A DNA stretch of 64,000 nucleotides from Leishmania donovani (Eukaryota > Euglenozoa > Kinetoplastea > Trypanosomatida > Trypanosomatidae): contig NC_018234.1 in the NCBI RefSeq assembly GCF_000227135.1, positions 98,778 through 162,777 of the forward strand. The letters are read 5' to 3'. Shown here one piece after another: positions 1-10,356 of this stretch. The stretch's first letter is position 1. Every line of letters begins with the position of its first letter. The position numbers and the translations under genes were made by a program. The notes under the pieces were generated by a model. It was given only the letters and a program-made list of their open reading frames with translations. It ran no database searches and was not told the DNA's origin.

Positions 1-3000
1 CGACTGCTCTTCGATAGTGACGTACCGGAGAGGGCGAAACTGCAGGAGTTTGGTAAAAGTCTTGTGCGCCTGTTGATGGTGCGGTGCTGCTCGACGATTA
101 TGGCCTCTCTCCAGCACGTCGTGCACCACACGTATATCGGCACCACCACCGCCGCCGAGGAGGAGGGCGACGCAGAGGCAGCTCTGTCGGCGCTCTTCGT
201 GCAGCTTGCAAAGGAAATCGACGTGGCCACGAAGGCTCTGCTCGGCTGTGTTCGACTCATCACCTCCAGCGCCGTCCTTTCAGAAGCGGCCAGTGCCCGT
301 TTTCCTGTGCAGCTGTGTGTCGACGTGGTGAAGCAGACCCGTCGCGCACAGGTGTACTTCCAGTCACGCGTAGAGAGGGAGGAGTATCATCTGCTGCGCA
401 CGTTCGTCACGTCCTCCGATACCGCGGCAAAATCGACGGAGGGGTCATTGGAGGACGTGGACGCGGTGCACGACGCCCTTGAGAGCGTATCACCGGAGCG
501 TGTGGCGGCACACGTGCTGCGCCGCGTTGAAGCGCTGCGGCGGCGATGGGGCCCATCTCTGGTGCACAGCGTCCGCAACATCGGTGACGTCATTGAGCCA
601 TCTGTGAAGTTTCTGGCGACAGTTGCCGCCGTCCGTGCCGAGGGAGCACCGGCGCCGCTTGTGGCACTCAAAAAGGACGCCGCCCACGACCTCTTTTCGC
701 TCTGCGAGCCTGTGACGGTGGCGACTACGGCGGCGGGCGGGCAGCCCTGTCTTGCCAAGTCGCTCTCCACATGTGACTCGCCATCTGTCGTGGCGGCGCC
801 CGTTAGTGCGAGCAGCGCTACGCCACTGGCGTGGCGAGCAGCGGCGGGCGAGGTGCTCATCCGCCTCGGCAGCAGCTTCTCCGCCGACTACCTCGCTGCC
901 GTGGCGGCGTGCTGCGGGGACAGCAACGAAGGCGAGCTTCTCGCTACTCGGCTTCTCACGGACATGTTGAAGTGCGTCGCGGCCCACGATTTGCCGCTTC
1001 TGCGGTGTGTGCTGCTAGACGGTCGGTGGTACCGGGCCTTGTACGGCGGCATCCTCAACTGCGTCTCCTCAAGCCAGCCGGCAGTGTTGGCTGCCGGGCT
1101 GGATGCGCTCGGGCTGCTAACCACCGCCTGCCCAGTGGTGATTGGCCGGGAGGTGGGTCTCCTTTACAGCAACGTTGTGCTGCGCCTGCTGGAGTCCTCG
1201 AACACCCCGCAGTATGTGAAGCGCACTATCGTGCTTCACTTCGTCACAACGTTCATGGGCAGCGGCAGCACCCTCCCCGCCGACGGCGGCGGCGGCGCCA
1301 TTCCTCTCATCCTCCACTTGTACCGCCTGTACGACCTCAATGTGCACGCCCATCAGCTGAACCTCATGCAGCAGCTCACCAGCGCCCTCTCCCGCATCGT
1401 GCGGGCCGCGCCAAAGGAAGAGCTCATGCAGGACGCCGTGGTGCGGGAACAACTGCAAATCCAGCAAGAGGCGGCGCCAAGTGCAGTGATGACGGCGCCC
1501 GCGGCTCAGTTGGACGGGGCACAGCATCGTGCTGAAGTTGCGAACGGCACCACGTCCTCGGAGCCGTCCTCTCTGGTCGCGGCCGCCCTCAACCCGGCCT
1601 CACTCTCACTCCCTGCCATGGCGCTACACGGACTCGTCCGGATCGTCGAACTCCTGACGACGCAGACGCCTCCCGAGGAGGAGAGCGGCAAGGATGTGCT
1701 CGCCTCACTGCCTGCCATGACGTGTCGCGAGTCTAAGCTCAAGGAGCAGCAGGAGGTCGACCGCTTCAACGCTGCTCCCAAGAAGGCGATCTACAAGCTC
1801 TTCAACGTAACTGCCGAGGAGAACGCGATTCCTGCCTCGCACGCCGACTTCAGCAGCCAGTGGGAGCACACGCTGCTCCCACCGCTTACGTCTGCTGCCG
1901 CAGCGAAGGTGGAGGCCGTCGCCGACTTTCTCAACCAAGTCAGCTCCCTCAACCCTGAGGCGGTGTCGGAGTTCCTGACGACGCCGGAGGTGTTTCCGCT
2001 GCAAGTCTGCAGAACCTACCTGCGGCGCCTGCCACTGGCCGGGTGCAGTGTGCTGGAGGCCATCAGCGAGCTCCTCATGCGTGTGCAGCTGCCCAAAGAG
2101 GGGCAGCGCATCGAACGACTGCTCGAGTACTTCTCCGCCGCTTACTATGAGGCAAACCGCGGGCACGGCATCGACAGCGACATCTTCCCGTTTAAAAGCG
2201 ACACGGCGGTGTTCATTGTCGTGGTCGCTACGGTGATGCTCAACACCAACATCCACAACCCTTCCGCAGGGATGCGGTTAGATGTGAAGGCGTTTCGCGG
2301 CCAGCTGCGCCGCTGCAACGACGACGAGAGCTTCGCCGACAGCTTCGTGGACGATATTTTCGACTGCATCAGCACGCACCCGCTCGAGAGCATCAAGAGC
2401 ATTGCCGCTGACGCGAACGCGAGCACCGACAGCACCAGCCGCGGGTCCTTCGACATGTTCTTTGTATCGCAGGAGGAGAAGCGGCAGCTGGCGTTTGGGG
2501 TGGAGCGGCAGCGCATGGTGAGCGAGACGCGGCAGCTGCTGAAGCTGCGAACCCAGCAGGAGCCGCTCGCGCCTGCCCCGGAGGGGTGGTGGTGCGCTGT
2601 AGCGAAAGATTTCTTCCTCAGCACCTGGTCCTCAGTGTGCGCCGTCTTCGGCCCTGCCATGTACGAGGGCACCACTGCGGCGCCGTCGGATGTCCTGCTG
2701 CAGTGTGTGCGGGGGCTGCAGTCGCTGCTGTGCATGGCAGCCGCGTTCGACCTGCCAACGGAGTGCACCGTTACGCTGCTCACCCTGCTGCGCATGGCGG
2801 ATGCGACGCCGGTGAGGGAGCATTGCCGGCGAGCGGTGTTGGTCGTGGCCGCCACCACATACGCCGTGAACTTTCCGGTAAGATGCTGGGTTGCGGTGTG
2901 CCAGATCATTCTGGAGGTGCGCCGCACCGCGGCGGCGGCGACCCCGCCCCTCGTCGAAGACGTCTTCACACGGATCGAGGGCATCACGCGTCTTAGCGTC

Positions 3001-6000
3001 GAGACTGAAGAGAGGCGAGCGGCTGACGACTCCGCGCCGAAGACTGACCGGCCTACGGAGGCAATCCACCGCGCCATGGAAGGAGTCATGACCACCATCA
3101 GCGGCTACGCTGTCGGCGACGTCGCGAACCTCTCCTCCGCGCTGGCGGTGCTGCGTCGGGCCCTCGAGTACACGCGCATTGTGCACGCGAATCGCAGAAC
3201 GGACATTGTGTACTTCGTAAATGTGCGCGACTTCACTGCGGTGGTGGCGCCGGCCTACGTGGAGCTCGTGAAGAAGCACAGCTCCAGCGACGACGGACTG
3301 CAGGTGCTCTTTGAGTGCCTGGTGGACTTGCTGTGCACGATGTGGGTGTCCTACTCGACTAGCCGGGTCATGGCACCGGCGGCGGCGGCGGGGAAGGCGG
3401 AGACGGCGGAGACGCCGACGGTGGATACCGCTCCAGCCGAATTCGTGCAAAGCTTCCGCTTCCTGCGCAGCGTCTATGACGTGACGCTCGCGTCCGCCTC
3501 TGAGGGGGCCGCGACGCTGCTGCAGATGCACACGCTACAAGCCATCAAGGAGGTGCTGTCGCGCACGGTACGCACGGCAGAGATGACGGCCGCTGGCCAG
3601 CACCTCTCCCTCTACACCATGATGGCGTCGTGGCAAGAGGTGCTGTACCCGCTCGCCGTCGCGTTGTGCGACCGTAACAGCACCGCCGTCGAGGCAGGCA
3701 GTCTCGCCCTGTTGGTGCTGCGCAAGTTGGTCGCACTCTGCGGCGGCACCGGCACCGCATCCTCCGATCGACTTCCAGGGCCAGTGCGCGCCGCACTGCT
3801 GTGGTTGCTGGCTCAGCTCGCCTACATGGGCGGTATGTGCGGAGACGCGGACAGCGCTCAAGTGTGTGTGGCACTCCTGAGCAGCATCTGCACGACCACG
3901 GTAGCAATGTCCGTGACGGCCGCGTCGTCATCATCGCCGGGGTGTAGTACGGCCGGTCCGGCCTCTCCGGTGACCGCCGTGGCGGACCCGAGCACCGCTG
4001 CGCGGCTGATGGAACAGCGCAACGCGCTAACACAGCAAGTGGTGACGTCCATTGAAGAGAACCCGCACTATGTCGTCCAGTGCACGCTAGCGCGGCTGTG
4101 CTTGCTGCTGCAGTGCGAGCGAGAACAGACGCGTGCGGAGGTGATGCACCAGCTGCGCACCCTCTCGCTGCAGATGCGGCCGGCGCAGCTGTGCCCCATG
4201 GCGTTGGACTTGGCGGAGGTCGTGTTAGAGGGCACCATCGGGCACGCCGCACACCACCGCCAGGCGCCACGCACGCAGTCGAGTCTTATCCCCTTTCTCT
4301 TCTTCCAGATGCCGGTGCCGGCGTCGATGCGGCGGTGCTCGCGGACGTCATTCCGGGCCACCGTGCCAGCAGCGCTCGGGTTCCTGGCCAACGAGCTGCT
4401 CACCGGCCTCAGTGGGGACGACCTGGCGATGGCCGCCGAGTCGGTCATGCGCCGCTGCCTCCTGCCGATCCTCCTGAGCCCCAATAGCCCCCATCAATGC
4501 CGCTTCATCGCCGTCCGCTCCCTCTCCCAATGCGTCTCCGTCTGCCTACCGCAGAACAGCGCTGCGCGGTCCCCGCAGCTGGCGCAGTGCGTGCTCGACT
4601 GCCTGGCGATGGCACTGTATGCGGTGCGCGTCCCGCTCACCTCCGTGGTGTCGCCCGACACCAGCTTCGTGGGCCGGCGCTGGCTGGACGCGCCGGCGAT
4701 CAGCTCTGCGTCAGGATGGGCAGCGTACTGTGCTCAGGCTACTCACACGGTGGAGCTGATGGACCGGGCAGAGCCGCAGTGGCTCGTGCGCGGGGCGGCT
4801 GCAGCAGCGGCGCAAGTGGCGCTAAGTACATTGGCAGCAACGGCAACCGAAGAGCGGGATGGCGCGGCCGCTACCCCGACATCGAGTCGCGGGGGTTGCG
4901 CCACCAGCGAAGAGACACATCGCGCCGACGGCGCCGCCTTCGTCCCGGACGAGGCGCTCATCGAGTATGTGAACCTGCTCGCCCAAATGTTGGCCGGTGT
5001 GCCGAAAGAGCTGCAGGGTGTTGTGGCGAGCGCCGCCGCCGCTGCTGGCAGCGCCACGCCGTCTGCCGGCGCGGTGGCGGTGCCGGACATGAATACAGAT
5101 GACTGGAAGCTGCCCCGAGCCTCTGTCACGGTGCTGCTGCAGTTGTGCCTTCAGGCGGGCGGCACGCTCTTCGCCGTGTTGTGGCGCGTTAACCACCCGC
5201 ACGAGGTGGAGCAGTACGCGATGCAGTCGGTGGAGTCGAGACGGGAGGCGCTAGCGTTCACCAGAAACAGCGGCCTGTTGCCGCACGCGGCGATACGCAG
5301 CGTCCTACAGTGCTACCTGAAATTGGCCGTTCTGTCCACCGAGTACCCCTCTGCCGAGCTGCTGGAGGTTACCACGGACATCATCGAGGGAATTCGGCAG
5401 GTGCAGGCTGCCACCCACGCCGCCGCGCCGTCGCCCTCGCCGCCGTCCTTGGCAGTCGGCGGCGGCGCCGGGGCTGTGACGGCGGGGGCGAGCAGCACCT
5501 CCCTCGCTGCCGACGGCGCCTCGCTCCAGCGACTGCCGCCGCAAGAGCAGCAACACGTGCGCACCTGCAACTCAGGCATGTACCAGCAGCTGTCTGTTGT
5601 CCTGGGGTATCTGGTGCGGTTGCTGACGGGGCAATCCACGTCGATGGCGTCGGTGGCCGGTTGGGCAAGACGGCAGGAGGCCTTCGAGGCAATGGCGCTG
5701 CACCCGCAGTTCTTCTCGTCCCTGGTCTCGCTGCTGACGCCGACGGCCGGTATGCTGATCATCACGGTGCGCGACTATTTCGCATGGTACATCGCTCACG
5801 CACAGCTGCCGCATCAGGCAAGCGAAATCGCCGGGCCTGTCACGGTTAGCGGTGGCGCTGCCTGCTCGGGCGAGGCTACCTCAACCTGGGCAGCGGAGAG
5901 CGACGAGGAAGGCCCGTCATCTTCGCAGCTGACGGCCTTGAACGGCACGCACGACGGCAAAGGCAGCGCTTTCGGCAGCTACAGTGTCAACGGTGGCGGG

Positions 6001-6138
6001 TCGGTGAAGCTCAGTTATGTGAAGGCAGCTCGCACACTCTCGCCGAAGCCCTCAACGGTGGGCATGGCAAGGATGTGCATGACGGAAGTGGTCAGCGATG
6101 TGGCCGCGAAGAGCACCCGCAACTTCAATAGTGAATGA
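1..6138 (+). CDS. Sec7-domain ARF guanine-nucleotide exchange factor, 5' end cut by window
   Basis: The reading frame is open from base 1 to a TGA at 6136-6138, so the true start lies to the left; about 2045 codons are visible. Residues of roughly 587-795 of the visible part form a Sec7 domain. It carries a glutamic-finger segment QLPKEGQRIERLLEYF (Glu codon at 2098-2100) followed by a hydrophobic stretch ending in MLNTNIHNP, the signature of ARF exchange factors. Family knowledge: Sec7 proteins load GTP onto ARF GTPases and drive vesicle formation at Golgi and endosomes. The long helical regions before and after Sec7, with low-complexity Ala/Thr spacers, suit the large BIG/GBF classes rather than small cytohesins; which of the two is not clear from the sequence. 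It is the first of four plus-strand genes here. Codon use is strongly G/C at third positions, like its neighbours. Confidence 0.9.
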   Translation, partial: RLLFDSDVPERAKLQEFGKSLVRLLMVRCCSTIMASLQHVVHHTYIGTTTAAEEEGDAEAALSALFVQLAKEIDVATKALLGCVRLITSSAVLSEAASARFPVQLCVDVVKQTRRAQVYFQSRVEREEYHLLRTFVTSSDTAAKSTEGSLEDVDAVHDALESVSPERVAAHVLRRVEALRRRWGPSLVHSVRNIGDVIEPSVKFLATVAAVRAEGAPAPLVALKKDAAHDLFSLCEPVTVATTAAGGQPCLAKSLSTCDSPSVVAAPVSASSATPLAWRAAAGEVLIRLGSSFSADYLAAVAACCGDSNEGELLATRLLTDMLKCVAAHDLPLLRCVLLDGRWYRALYGGILNCVSSSQPAVLAAGLDALGLLTTACPVVIGREVGLLYSNVVLRLLESSNTPQYVKRTIVLHFVTTFMGSGSTLPADGGGGAIPLILHLYRLYDLNVHAHQLNLMQQLTSALSRIVRAAPKEELMQDAVVREQLQIQQEAAPSAVMTAPAAQLDGAQHRAEVANGTTSSEPSSLVAAALNPASLSLPAMALHGLVRIVELLTTQTPPEEESGKDVLASLPAMTCRESKLKEQQEVDRFNAAPKKAIYKLFNVTAEENAIPASHADFSSQWEHTLLPPLTSAAAAKVEAVADFLNQVSSLNPEAVSEFLTTPEVFPLQVCRTYLRRLPLAGCSVLEAISELLMRVQLPKEGQRIERLLEYFSAAYYEANRGHGIDSDIFPFKSDTAVFIVVVATVMLNTNIHNPSAGMRLDVKAFRGQLRRCNDDESFADSFVDDIFDCISTHPLESIKSIAADANASTDSTSRGSFDMFFVSQEEKRQLAFGVERQRMVSETRQLLKLRTQQEPLAPAPEGWWCAVAKDFFLSTWSSVCAVFGPAMYEGTTAAPSDVLLQCVRGLQSLLCMAAAFDLPTECTVTLLTLLRMADATPVREHCRRAVLVVAATTYAVNFPVRCWVAVCQIILEVRRTAAAATPPLVEDVFTRIEGITRLSVETEERRAADDSAPKTDRPTEAIHRAMEGVMTTISGYAVGDVANLSSALAVLRRALEYTRIVHANRRTDIVYFVNVRDFTAVVAPAYVELVKKHSSSDDGLQVLFECLVDLLCTMWVSYSTSRVMAPAAAAGKAETAETPTVDTAPAEFVQSFRFLRSVYDVTLASASEGAATLLQMHTLQAIKEVLSRTVRTAEMTAAGQHLSLYTMMASWQEVLYPLAVALCDRNSTAVEAGSLALLVLRKLVALCGGTGTASSDRLPGPVRAALLWLLAQLAYMGGMCGDADSAQVCVALLSSICTTTVAMSVTAASSSSPGCSTAGPASPVTAVADPSTAARLMEQRNALTQQVVTSIEENPHYVVQCTLARLCLLLQCEREQTRAEVMHQLRTLSLQMRPAQLCPMALDLAEVVLEGTIGHAAHHRQAPRTQSSLIPFLFFQMPVPASMRRCSRTSFRATVPAALGFLANELLTGLSGDDLAMAAESVMRRCLLPILLSPNSPHQCRFIAVRSLSQCVSVCLPQNSAARSPQLAQCVLDCLAMALYAVRVPLTSVVSPDTSFVGRRWLDAPAISSASGWAAYCAQATHTVELMDRAEPQWLVRGAAAAAAQVALSTLAATATEERDGAAATPTSSRGGCATSEETHRADGAAFVPDEALIEYVNLLAQMLAGVPKELQGVVASAAAAAGSATPSAGAVAVPDMNTDDWKLPRASVTVLLQLCLQAGGTLFAVLWRVNHPHEVEQYAMQSVESRREALAFTRNSGLLPHAAIRSVLQCYLKLAVLSTEYPSAELLEVTTDIIEGIRQVQAATHAAAPSPSPPSLAVGGGAGAVTAGASSTSLAADGASLQRLPPQEQQHVRTCNSGMYQQLSVVLGYLVRLLTGQSTSMASVAGWARRQEAFEAMALHPQFFSSLVSLLTPTAGMLIITVRDYFAWYIAHAQLPHQASEIAGPVTVSGGAACSGEATSTWAAESDEEGPSSSQLTALNGTHDGKGSAFGSYSVNGGGSVKLSYVKAARTLSPKPSTVGMARMCMTEVVSDVAAKSTRNFNSE

Positions 6139-6906
6139 CGGCAGGGATGACGACGACGAGTCGCTGCTGAGTGCGCCCTCTCTACACCGCACCGTCAACG
6201 CCGTGGCAGGAAGTCCCGCGAAGGAGCACTGCTTCACAAGTCCATTGAGGAGAGAAAGCGGTGGAGCGAAAGGCAGCACCACTGCATGCCTGGGTGTCCC
6301 TCGTTGCGCGCATGCGGTGGCGTGTGATGTATGAGGTGTGTGTTGGCCACAGCGGTGGCGGCTGTTGTCTGGTCAGGTGCAATAAGGAAAGGGATCGAAA
6401 GCAAGGAAAGTCGAGAGGCAGCGCTCAGGGGTGCGCGGTCTGGCGGTTCTGCGGAAACACAGTGGGAGGGGGCAGACACACTGGTGTGTGCTCACACCTA
6501 CACGCACGCCCCTCGCCCCTTCCCAGCGCGCTCACAGAGACGCAGGTGAAGAACAGAGAGTCCGCGTATGTGTCGCAGTGCCCTTCCCGCGTCGTTGAAA
6601 GGTGTAGAGAGGACGGCAACGGATGCAACCGCTTCTTACGAATGGGAAGATCAGCAACAGCGGAGCGCCCGACTCACATCTATGCATGCTGTGCGTGAAT
6701 CTGTGTCTGCGTCAAGGGAAGGGGAGGACCACAGCGAGTACGCGCACATTCTACGGATCTACCCGAGCGCGCGATCACACGCTCTCAACCTCACTCTCCG
6801 CCCAATCAGCACCTCTTCTCTCTCTCTCACGCACATATTTGTTCTTCCCACATCTGCTACGGCCCTACTCCTCAGGCTGCCCACGCGAAGCGCATTCAAG
6901 CTTCAT
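6139..6906. other. Intergenic spacer with 3' UTR and splice region
   Basis: This 768-base spacer separates the Sec7 gene from the thiouridylase gene. I see no conserved frame. It ends in a pyrimidine-rich stretch with an AG near 6875 that is a good trans-splice acceptor candidate. Confidence 0.6.
6813..6875 (+). promoter_or_regulatory. Candidate polypyrimidine tract and trans-splice acceptor
   Basis: A CT-rich tract starting at 6813 is followed by no AG until 6874-6875, which lies 31 bases before the ATG at 6907. This is the usual arrangement for spliced-leader addition in trypanosomatids. It supports the ATG at 6907 rather than the longer open frame that begins at 6568. The site is inferred from sequence only. 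Confidence 0.5.
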
Positions 6907-8748
6907 ATGAGTGTGGCCACGACGCGCTCGCAGCTGCGCATCGCCATCGGCCTCTCCGGCGGTGTCGACAGCGCCGTCACCGCCCTCGTGCTGCAACGCT
7001 GTGTTCACACCACACTCGACGTCGCCGCGCTTCGCTGCTTTGGCGGCCCACGCGCTCCGCCTCCGCCACTGCGCGCACTACGAGCGGCGGTTGACGCACA
7101 TGTACCGCTCCACGAGCTGCTCGGCAAGCTGGTCACCGCAGGCGAGCCGGGCATTGCGGCTGCAGGCTACGATGCTGCGCCTGTGCAGTACACCCCCTTT
7201 TTCATGCGCAACTGGCACGATGACAACGCGGCCTCTGGATGGTGTGAGCGAGCCCAGGTCGACTACGACGATGCGCAGCAAGTGGCAAGGGCGCTAGACC
7301 TCCTTCCCCGCGACGGCACGCCTCTGCCGATGTACGACCTCTCCAGCGAGTACGTTGGGCAGTGTTTTGAGCGCATGCTGGCCGCCTACGCCGCAGGACA
7401 CACGCTCAACGTGGACGTGCTGTGCAACAGCAAGATCAAATTCGGCGCCTTGACGCGTGCGCTGCGTCGCACGGGATCGGCGTTCAGTGAAACACTCCTC
7501 GCCACCGGTCACTACGCGCGCACGTGGGACCTTCCGCGCGGTGTCCACGGTGGCGATAATGCTAAGAGACGACTGGTGCTGCTCGTGCGGCCGTGCTCTG
7601 CGGGGCGGGACCTCAACGATCAGACCGTCTTTCTATCCCGGGTGCCGCCATCTGCCCTGGCCACGGCGATTTTCCCTCTCGGGCACCTCTTCACCTGCAA
7701 GGCGGATGTGCGTGCACTGGCGAGGCACAGCTTCGGGCACAGCGGTGGCACGGCGGCGGTGGCGAGCTCAGATGGCGAGCCGCAGCGTACGGTGGCGCAC
7801 ATCTCCCGAAAGAAGACCAGCACGGGTATCTGCTTCGTCGGGCCGCCCTCCGCTGCCACGTGCGCCGGCGATACATCGTGTAGCTCGCGCTTCCCTCCCT
7901 TCTTGAACGAGTACCTCCCGCCACCGCCACCGCCGCCCTTGCCATCGACCCGCACGGTGTTCTGCGACGCGGTGACGGGGGAAGAGCTGCTCGTGCCTGG
8001 AGACACAGCTGAGCACTTCGCCGGGGCGCCATTGCAGCCTTTTGCGTGCCGTCTACATCGTGGTCCCATGTTTGGTGCCCTCCGGGCAGACTACCCGGGC
8101 CTCCTGCCGGCCTACGCCTTTACTCTCGGCCAGCGTGTGCGTCTCTGCCGCCGCACCGTTGACGGGCGAGTGCGCGAGGCGGCCTACTACGTTGCTGACA
8201 AGGTGCTGGCACCTCTGCCGTCGTCGGATATGAGTGACGACAAAGCCGTGCCTGTGCGTCTGCTGGCAGAGGTGCGGGTGGTTGCCCAGTGGAACCACGC
8301 GCTGCTGTACGCCTCTCAAGCCACGGTCGCGTCACTGCACTGGTGGCTACCGCCGCCTGTGCTGCATCAGCGCGCTGTGGCCTACCATGAGCGTGGCGTG
8401 TATGGGCTGCGGTGTCATTGCTGCACGCGGCATCAAGAAGCACTGCAGCCAGCGACAGTGGAATGGGAAGCGGCGGACGAAGAGCTCAGCGCGGATGCGG
8501 AGGTGCGCGTTCGGCGTGCTCGCGTACACTTCGATGCCCCTCTTCGTGCCGTTACGCCGGGACAGGCGCTCGTGGCATACATGCCCCTCTTGGAGCTCGA
8601 AGGAGGGTGGAAGAAGGGCCGTGACGCCTCTCGCGGTGATGCCGAGCCGTCGCCGCCTGAGGCAATGGCTGTGATCGGGTCTGGCTGGGTTGTGTCGCCT
8701 GACTCTCCGCCGCCTGGAGGGCTCACTCTCTCTCTGCTGACAGTCTAG
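6907..8748 (+). CDS. tRNA-specific 2-thiouridylase (MnmA/MTU1 family)
   Basis: The 613-residue product has the PP-loop ATPase motif GLSGGVDS at its N-terminus. It also has the two catalytic-cysteine motifs of MnmA: VDVLCNSKIKFG (Cys about residue 173) and KKTSTGICFVG (Cys about residue 309). Further family landmarks are ATGHYAR, FLSRVPPSAL and FTLGQRVRLC. Family knowledge: these enzymes adenylate U34 of tRNAs for Lys, Glu and Gln and replace O2 by sulfur; in eukaryotes the enzyme is mitochondrial. The protein is longer than bacterial MnmA (about 370 residues) because of inserts before the first cysteine motif and after the second, one containing a poly-proline run. The ATG at 6907 was chosen because a splice-acceptor candidate lies just upstream; the frame is open further upstream to 6568. 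No clear mitochondrial presequence is visible with this start. Confidence 0.92.
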   Translation: MSVATTRSQLRIAIGLSGGVDSAVTALVLQRCVHTTLDVAALRCFGGPRAPPPPLRALRAAVDAHVPLHELLGKLVTAGEPGIAAAGYDAAPVQYTPFFMRNWHDDNAASGWCERAQVDYDDAQQVARALDLLPRDGTPLPMYDLSSEYVGQCFERMLAAYAAGHTLNVDVLCNSKIKFGALTRALRRTGSAFSETLLATGHYARTWDLPRGVHGGDNAKRRLVLLVRPCSAGRDLNDQTVFLSRVPPSALATAIFPLGHLFTCKADVRALARHSFGHSGGTAAVASSDGEPQRTVAHISRKKTSTGICFVGPPSAATCAGDTSCSSRFPPFLNEYLPPPPPPPLPSTRTVFCDAVTGEELLVPGDTAEHFAGAPLQPFACRLHRGPMFGALRADYPGLLPAYAFTLGQRVRLCRRTVDGRVREAAYYVADKVLAPLPSSDMSDDKAVPVRLLAEVRVVAQWNHALLYASQATVASLHWWLPPPVLHQRAVAYHERGVYGLRCHCCTRHQEALQPATVEWEAADEELSADAEVRVRRARVHFDAPLRAVTPGQALVAYMPLLELEGGWKKGRDASRGDAEPSPPEAMAVIGSGWVVSPDSPPPGGLTLSLLTV

Positions 8749-9297
8749 CCCCCCTTCCCTCTCCTCTCCAGCGGTGCGCACCACGCCTGCAGATGACGAC
8801 TCTGTCGTCATTTCGTCGCTTGTCTTCGTGCCGTGTTGACCTCTTCACAGAACTTGTCGTTGTCTCTTTATGCCACCGCCCAGTGCGACGTCGAAGCCGC
8901 CGCCTCCCCACCCCCTCCCTCTTCTCCGAAGAGGGTGGCTGGGAGAGAGAAGAGAGGAGAGGAGAACGGCGCGGTGACATATGTTGCCGCCTTCGCTGTC
9001 GCTGCCCAATCCATCTCTCAACGTCAGCACGACCCCAGCAGCCCCACCCCCTCCATCAGTCGGCCCACACTCATCTTGCACCGTCCAGCCCTCGTCCGCC
9101 CTTCCCACCTTGTCCTGCTTTTCCTTGACGCATATGCGCACGCGCACGCTTGCATGTGAGCGAGAGAGCGCGCTGCTGATGAGTGCAGCCACACACGCAT
9201 ACGCTTCATATCCCTTTCTTCGTTCCTGAGCCCTTCGTGGCGCTCTCTTAGAGACCCACCCTCCTCCCGTGTTCGAGTGCGTCTGTGTGCCACCCCA
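8749..9297. other. Intergenic spacer, pyrimidine-rich
   Basis: This 549-base spacer has alternating C/T-rich and GA-rich stretches and no convincing coding frame. It holds the 3' UTR of the thiouridylase gene and the 5' leader of the next gene. Confidence 0.6.
9211..9230 (+). promoter_or_regulatory. Candidate polypyrimidine tract and trans-splice acceptor
   Basis: A T/C-rich stretch ends in AG at 9229-9230, 67 bases before the ATG at 9298. This is consistent with spliced-leader addition for the TMEM115-like gene. Another AG lies at 9250-9251, so the exact site is uncertain. Confidence 0.4.
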
Positions 9298-10356
9298 ATG
9301 CTGCTCTCTTCACCGGTGGCGCGTGCAGCGCAGAAGGCGCCGGTGACCGCAGGCTTATTGGTGTTCATGTGTCTCATGCTGCTGCTGAGCTCTTCCAAAG
9401 ATTTGACGTGCATGCATAGCGCCCTCTATGAGCTGTTTCCGTGGCGGTTCGTCACGTACCCGCTTGCGATGACGACGCGGCAGCCCTGGCGTGTCGCCGT
9501 GAACACCGCTGTTGTCCTCGCCGGGGCGTCTGCTGAGGCATCCACAGGCAGCAGCGAGTACGCCACCTTCCTGCTCTTCACCGCCGTGGCGACAGGCGTT
9601 CTGGTGCTCCTCACAGACCTCGTCATGTTCGATCCGCTACGGCTTGCTGTTTGGGGCGGCAACGACAGCCACAACCGGCCGTACGGTTACACGGGCGTGT
9701 GGCCGGTGGCGGAGGTGGTTGGGTTCTCTCTGTGCCGCGTGCGGGGGGTGTCGGCGTTGGTCGGTCCGCGACTGCGCTGCGGTCAGCTGACGCTCCAACG
9801 ACTCCCACTCGCTATTGTCTGGGCCGCCTTCGGCTGTGATGTGGTCTCGCTGGTGGTGGGCCGCAGTGCTGAGGATTATAATGAGCACCGTGAAGGTTGG
9901 CAGGTTATGGTGGCGTCCATCGCCTTGCTTGTGAGCTGGCTGTACGAACGCCGCGTCACCGGAGCTGCGAACAGCGCCTTCGCCTTAGAAGCCTTCATGT
10001 ATCCGGACCCGCTCAGGGATGGCGCGCGCTGGGTGTGCGGACGCGTGCAGAGGCGTCTGCAAGCGTCGCCACTGCGCTTTCTACTTCCACCTGAGGGAGG
10101 AGTCGGTGGTGGGGCGGCAGCACTGCCCACGCCGTTGTTCTCCCGCGCCGCCGTGGGCAACGCCTTTCCTGGCAGCCCAAACACCGCGACAACGACGACG
10201 ACCACGGCGCTACTGCCCGGTACAACCGCAGAGGAGGCGGAAAGGCACCGCCTCATCGCACGAGAGGCCCTCGCCCGCCGACTTCAGCAGCAGCAGTCAA
10301 GTGCATCTACGCCATCCGCTGCGGAGGCGGTCGACTTGGCGACGAAGACAGCGTAG
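9298..10356 (+). CDS. TMEM115/DUF1751-like multi-pass membrane protein
   Basis: The product is 352 residues. The first 230 or so contain several hydrophobic segments: one near residues 15-33, a group around residues 85-110, and another pair around residues 165-225. The N-terminal motif LYELFPWRFVTYPL, followed by further membrane helices, recalls the TMEM115 family of rhomboid-fold Golgi proteins, which lack protease residues. The remaining C-terminal part is polar and low in complexity, with a run of threonines and glutamines and a charged helix (AEEAERHRLIAREALARRL). I chose the ATG at 9298 because the frame start seven codons earlier is a GTG. Family assignment rests on motif resemblance only; a generic membrane protein is the alternative. 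It sits directly before another membrane-protein gene of the TAPT1 family. Confidence 0.6.
   Translation: MLLSSPVARAAQKAPVTAGLLVFMCLMLLLSSSKDLTCMHSALYELFPWRFVTYPLAMTTRQPWRVAVNTAVVLAGASAEASTGSSEYATFLLFTAVATGVLVLLTDLVMFDPLRLAVWGGNDSHNRPYGYTGVWPVAEVVGFSLCRVRGVSALVGPRLRCGQLTLQRLPLAIVWAAFGCDVVSLVVGRSAEDYNEHREGWQVMVASIALLVSWLYERRVTGAANSAFALEAFMYPDPLRDGARWVCGRVQRRLQASPLRFLLPPEGGVGGGAAALPTPLFSRAAVGNAFPGSPNTATTTTTTALLPGTTAEEAERHRLIAREALARRLQQQQSSASTPSAAEAVDLATKTA

Noticed and set aside
2145..3098. Minus-strand open frame of 317 codons inside the Sec7 gene
   Set aside because: It lies fully antisense to a conserved coding region with strong motifs; high GC gives long antisense frames.
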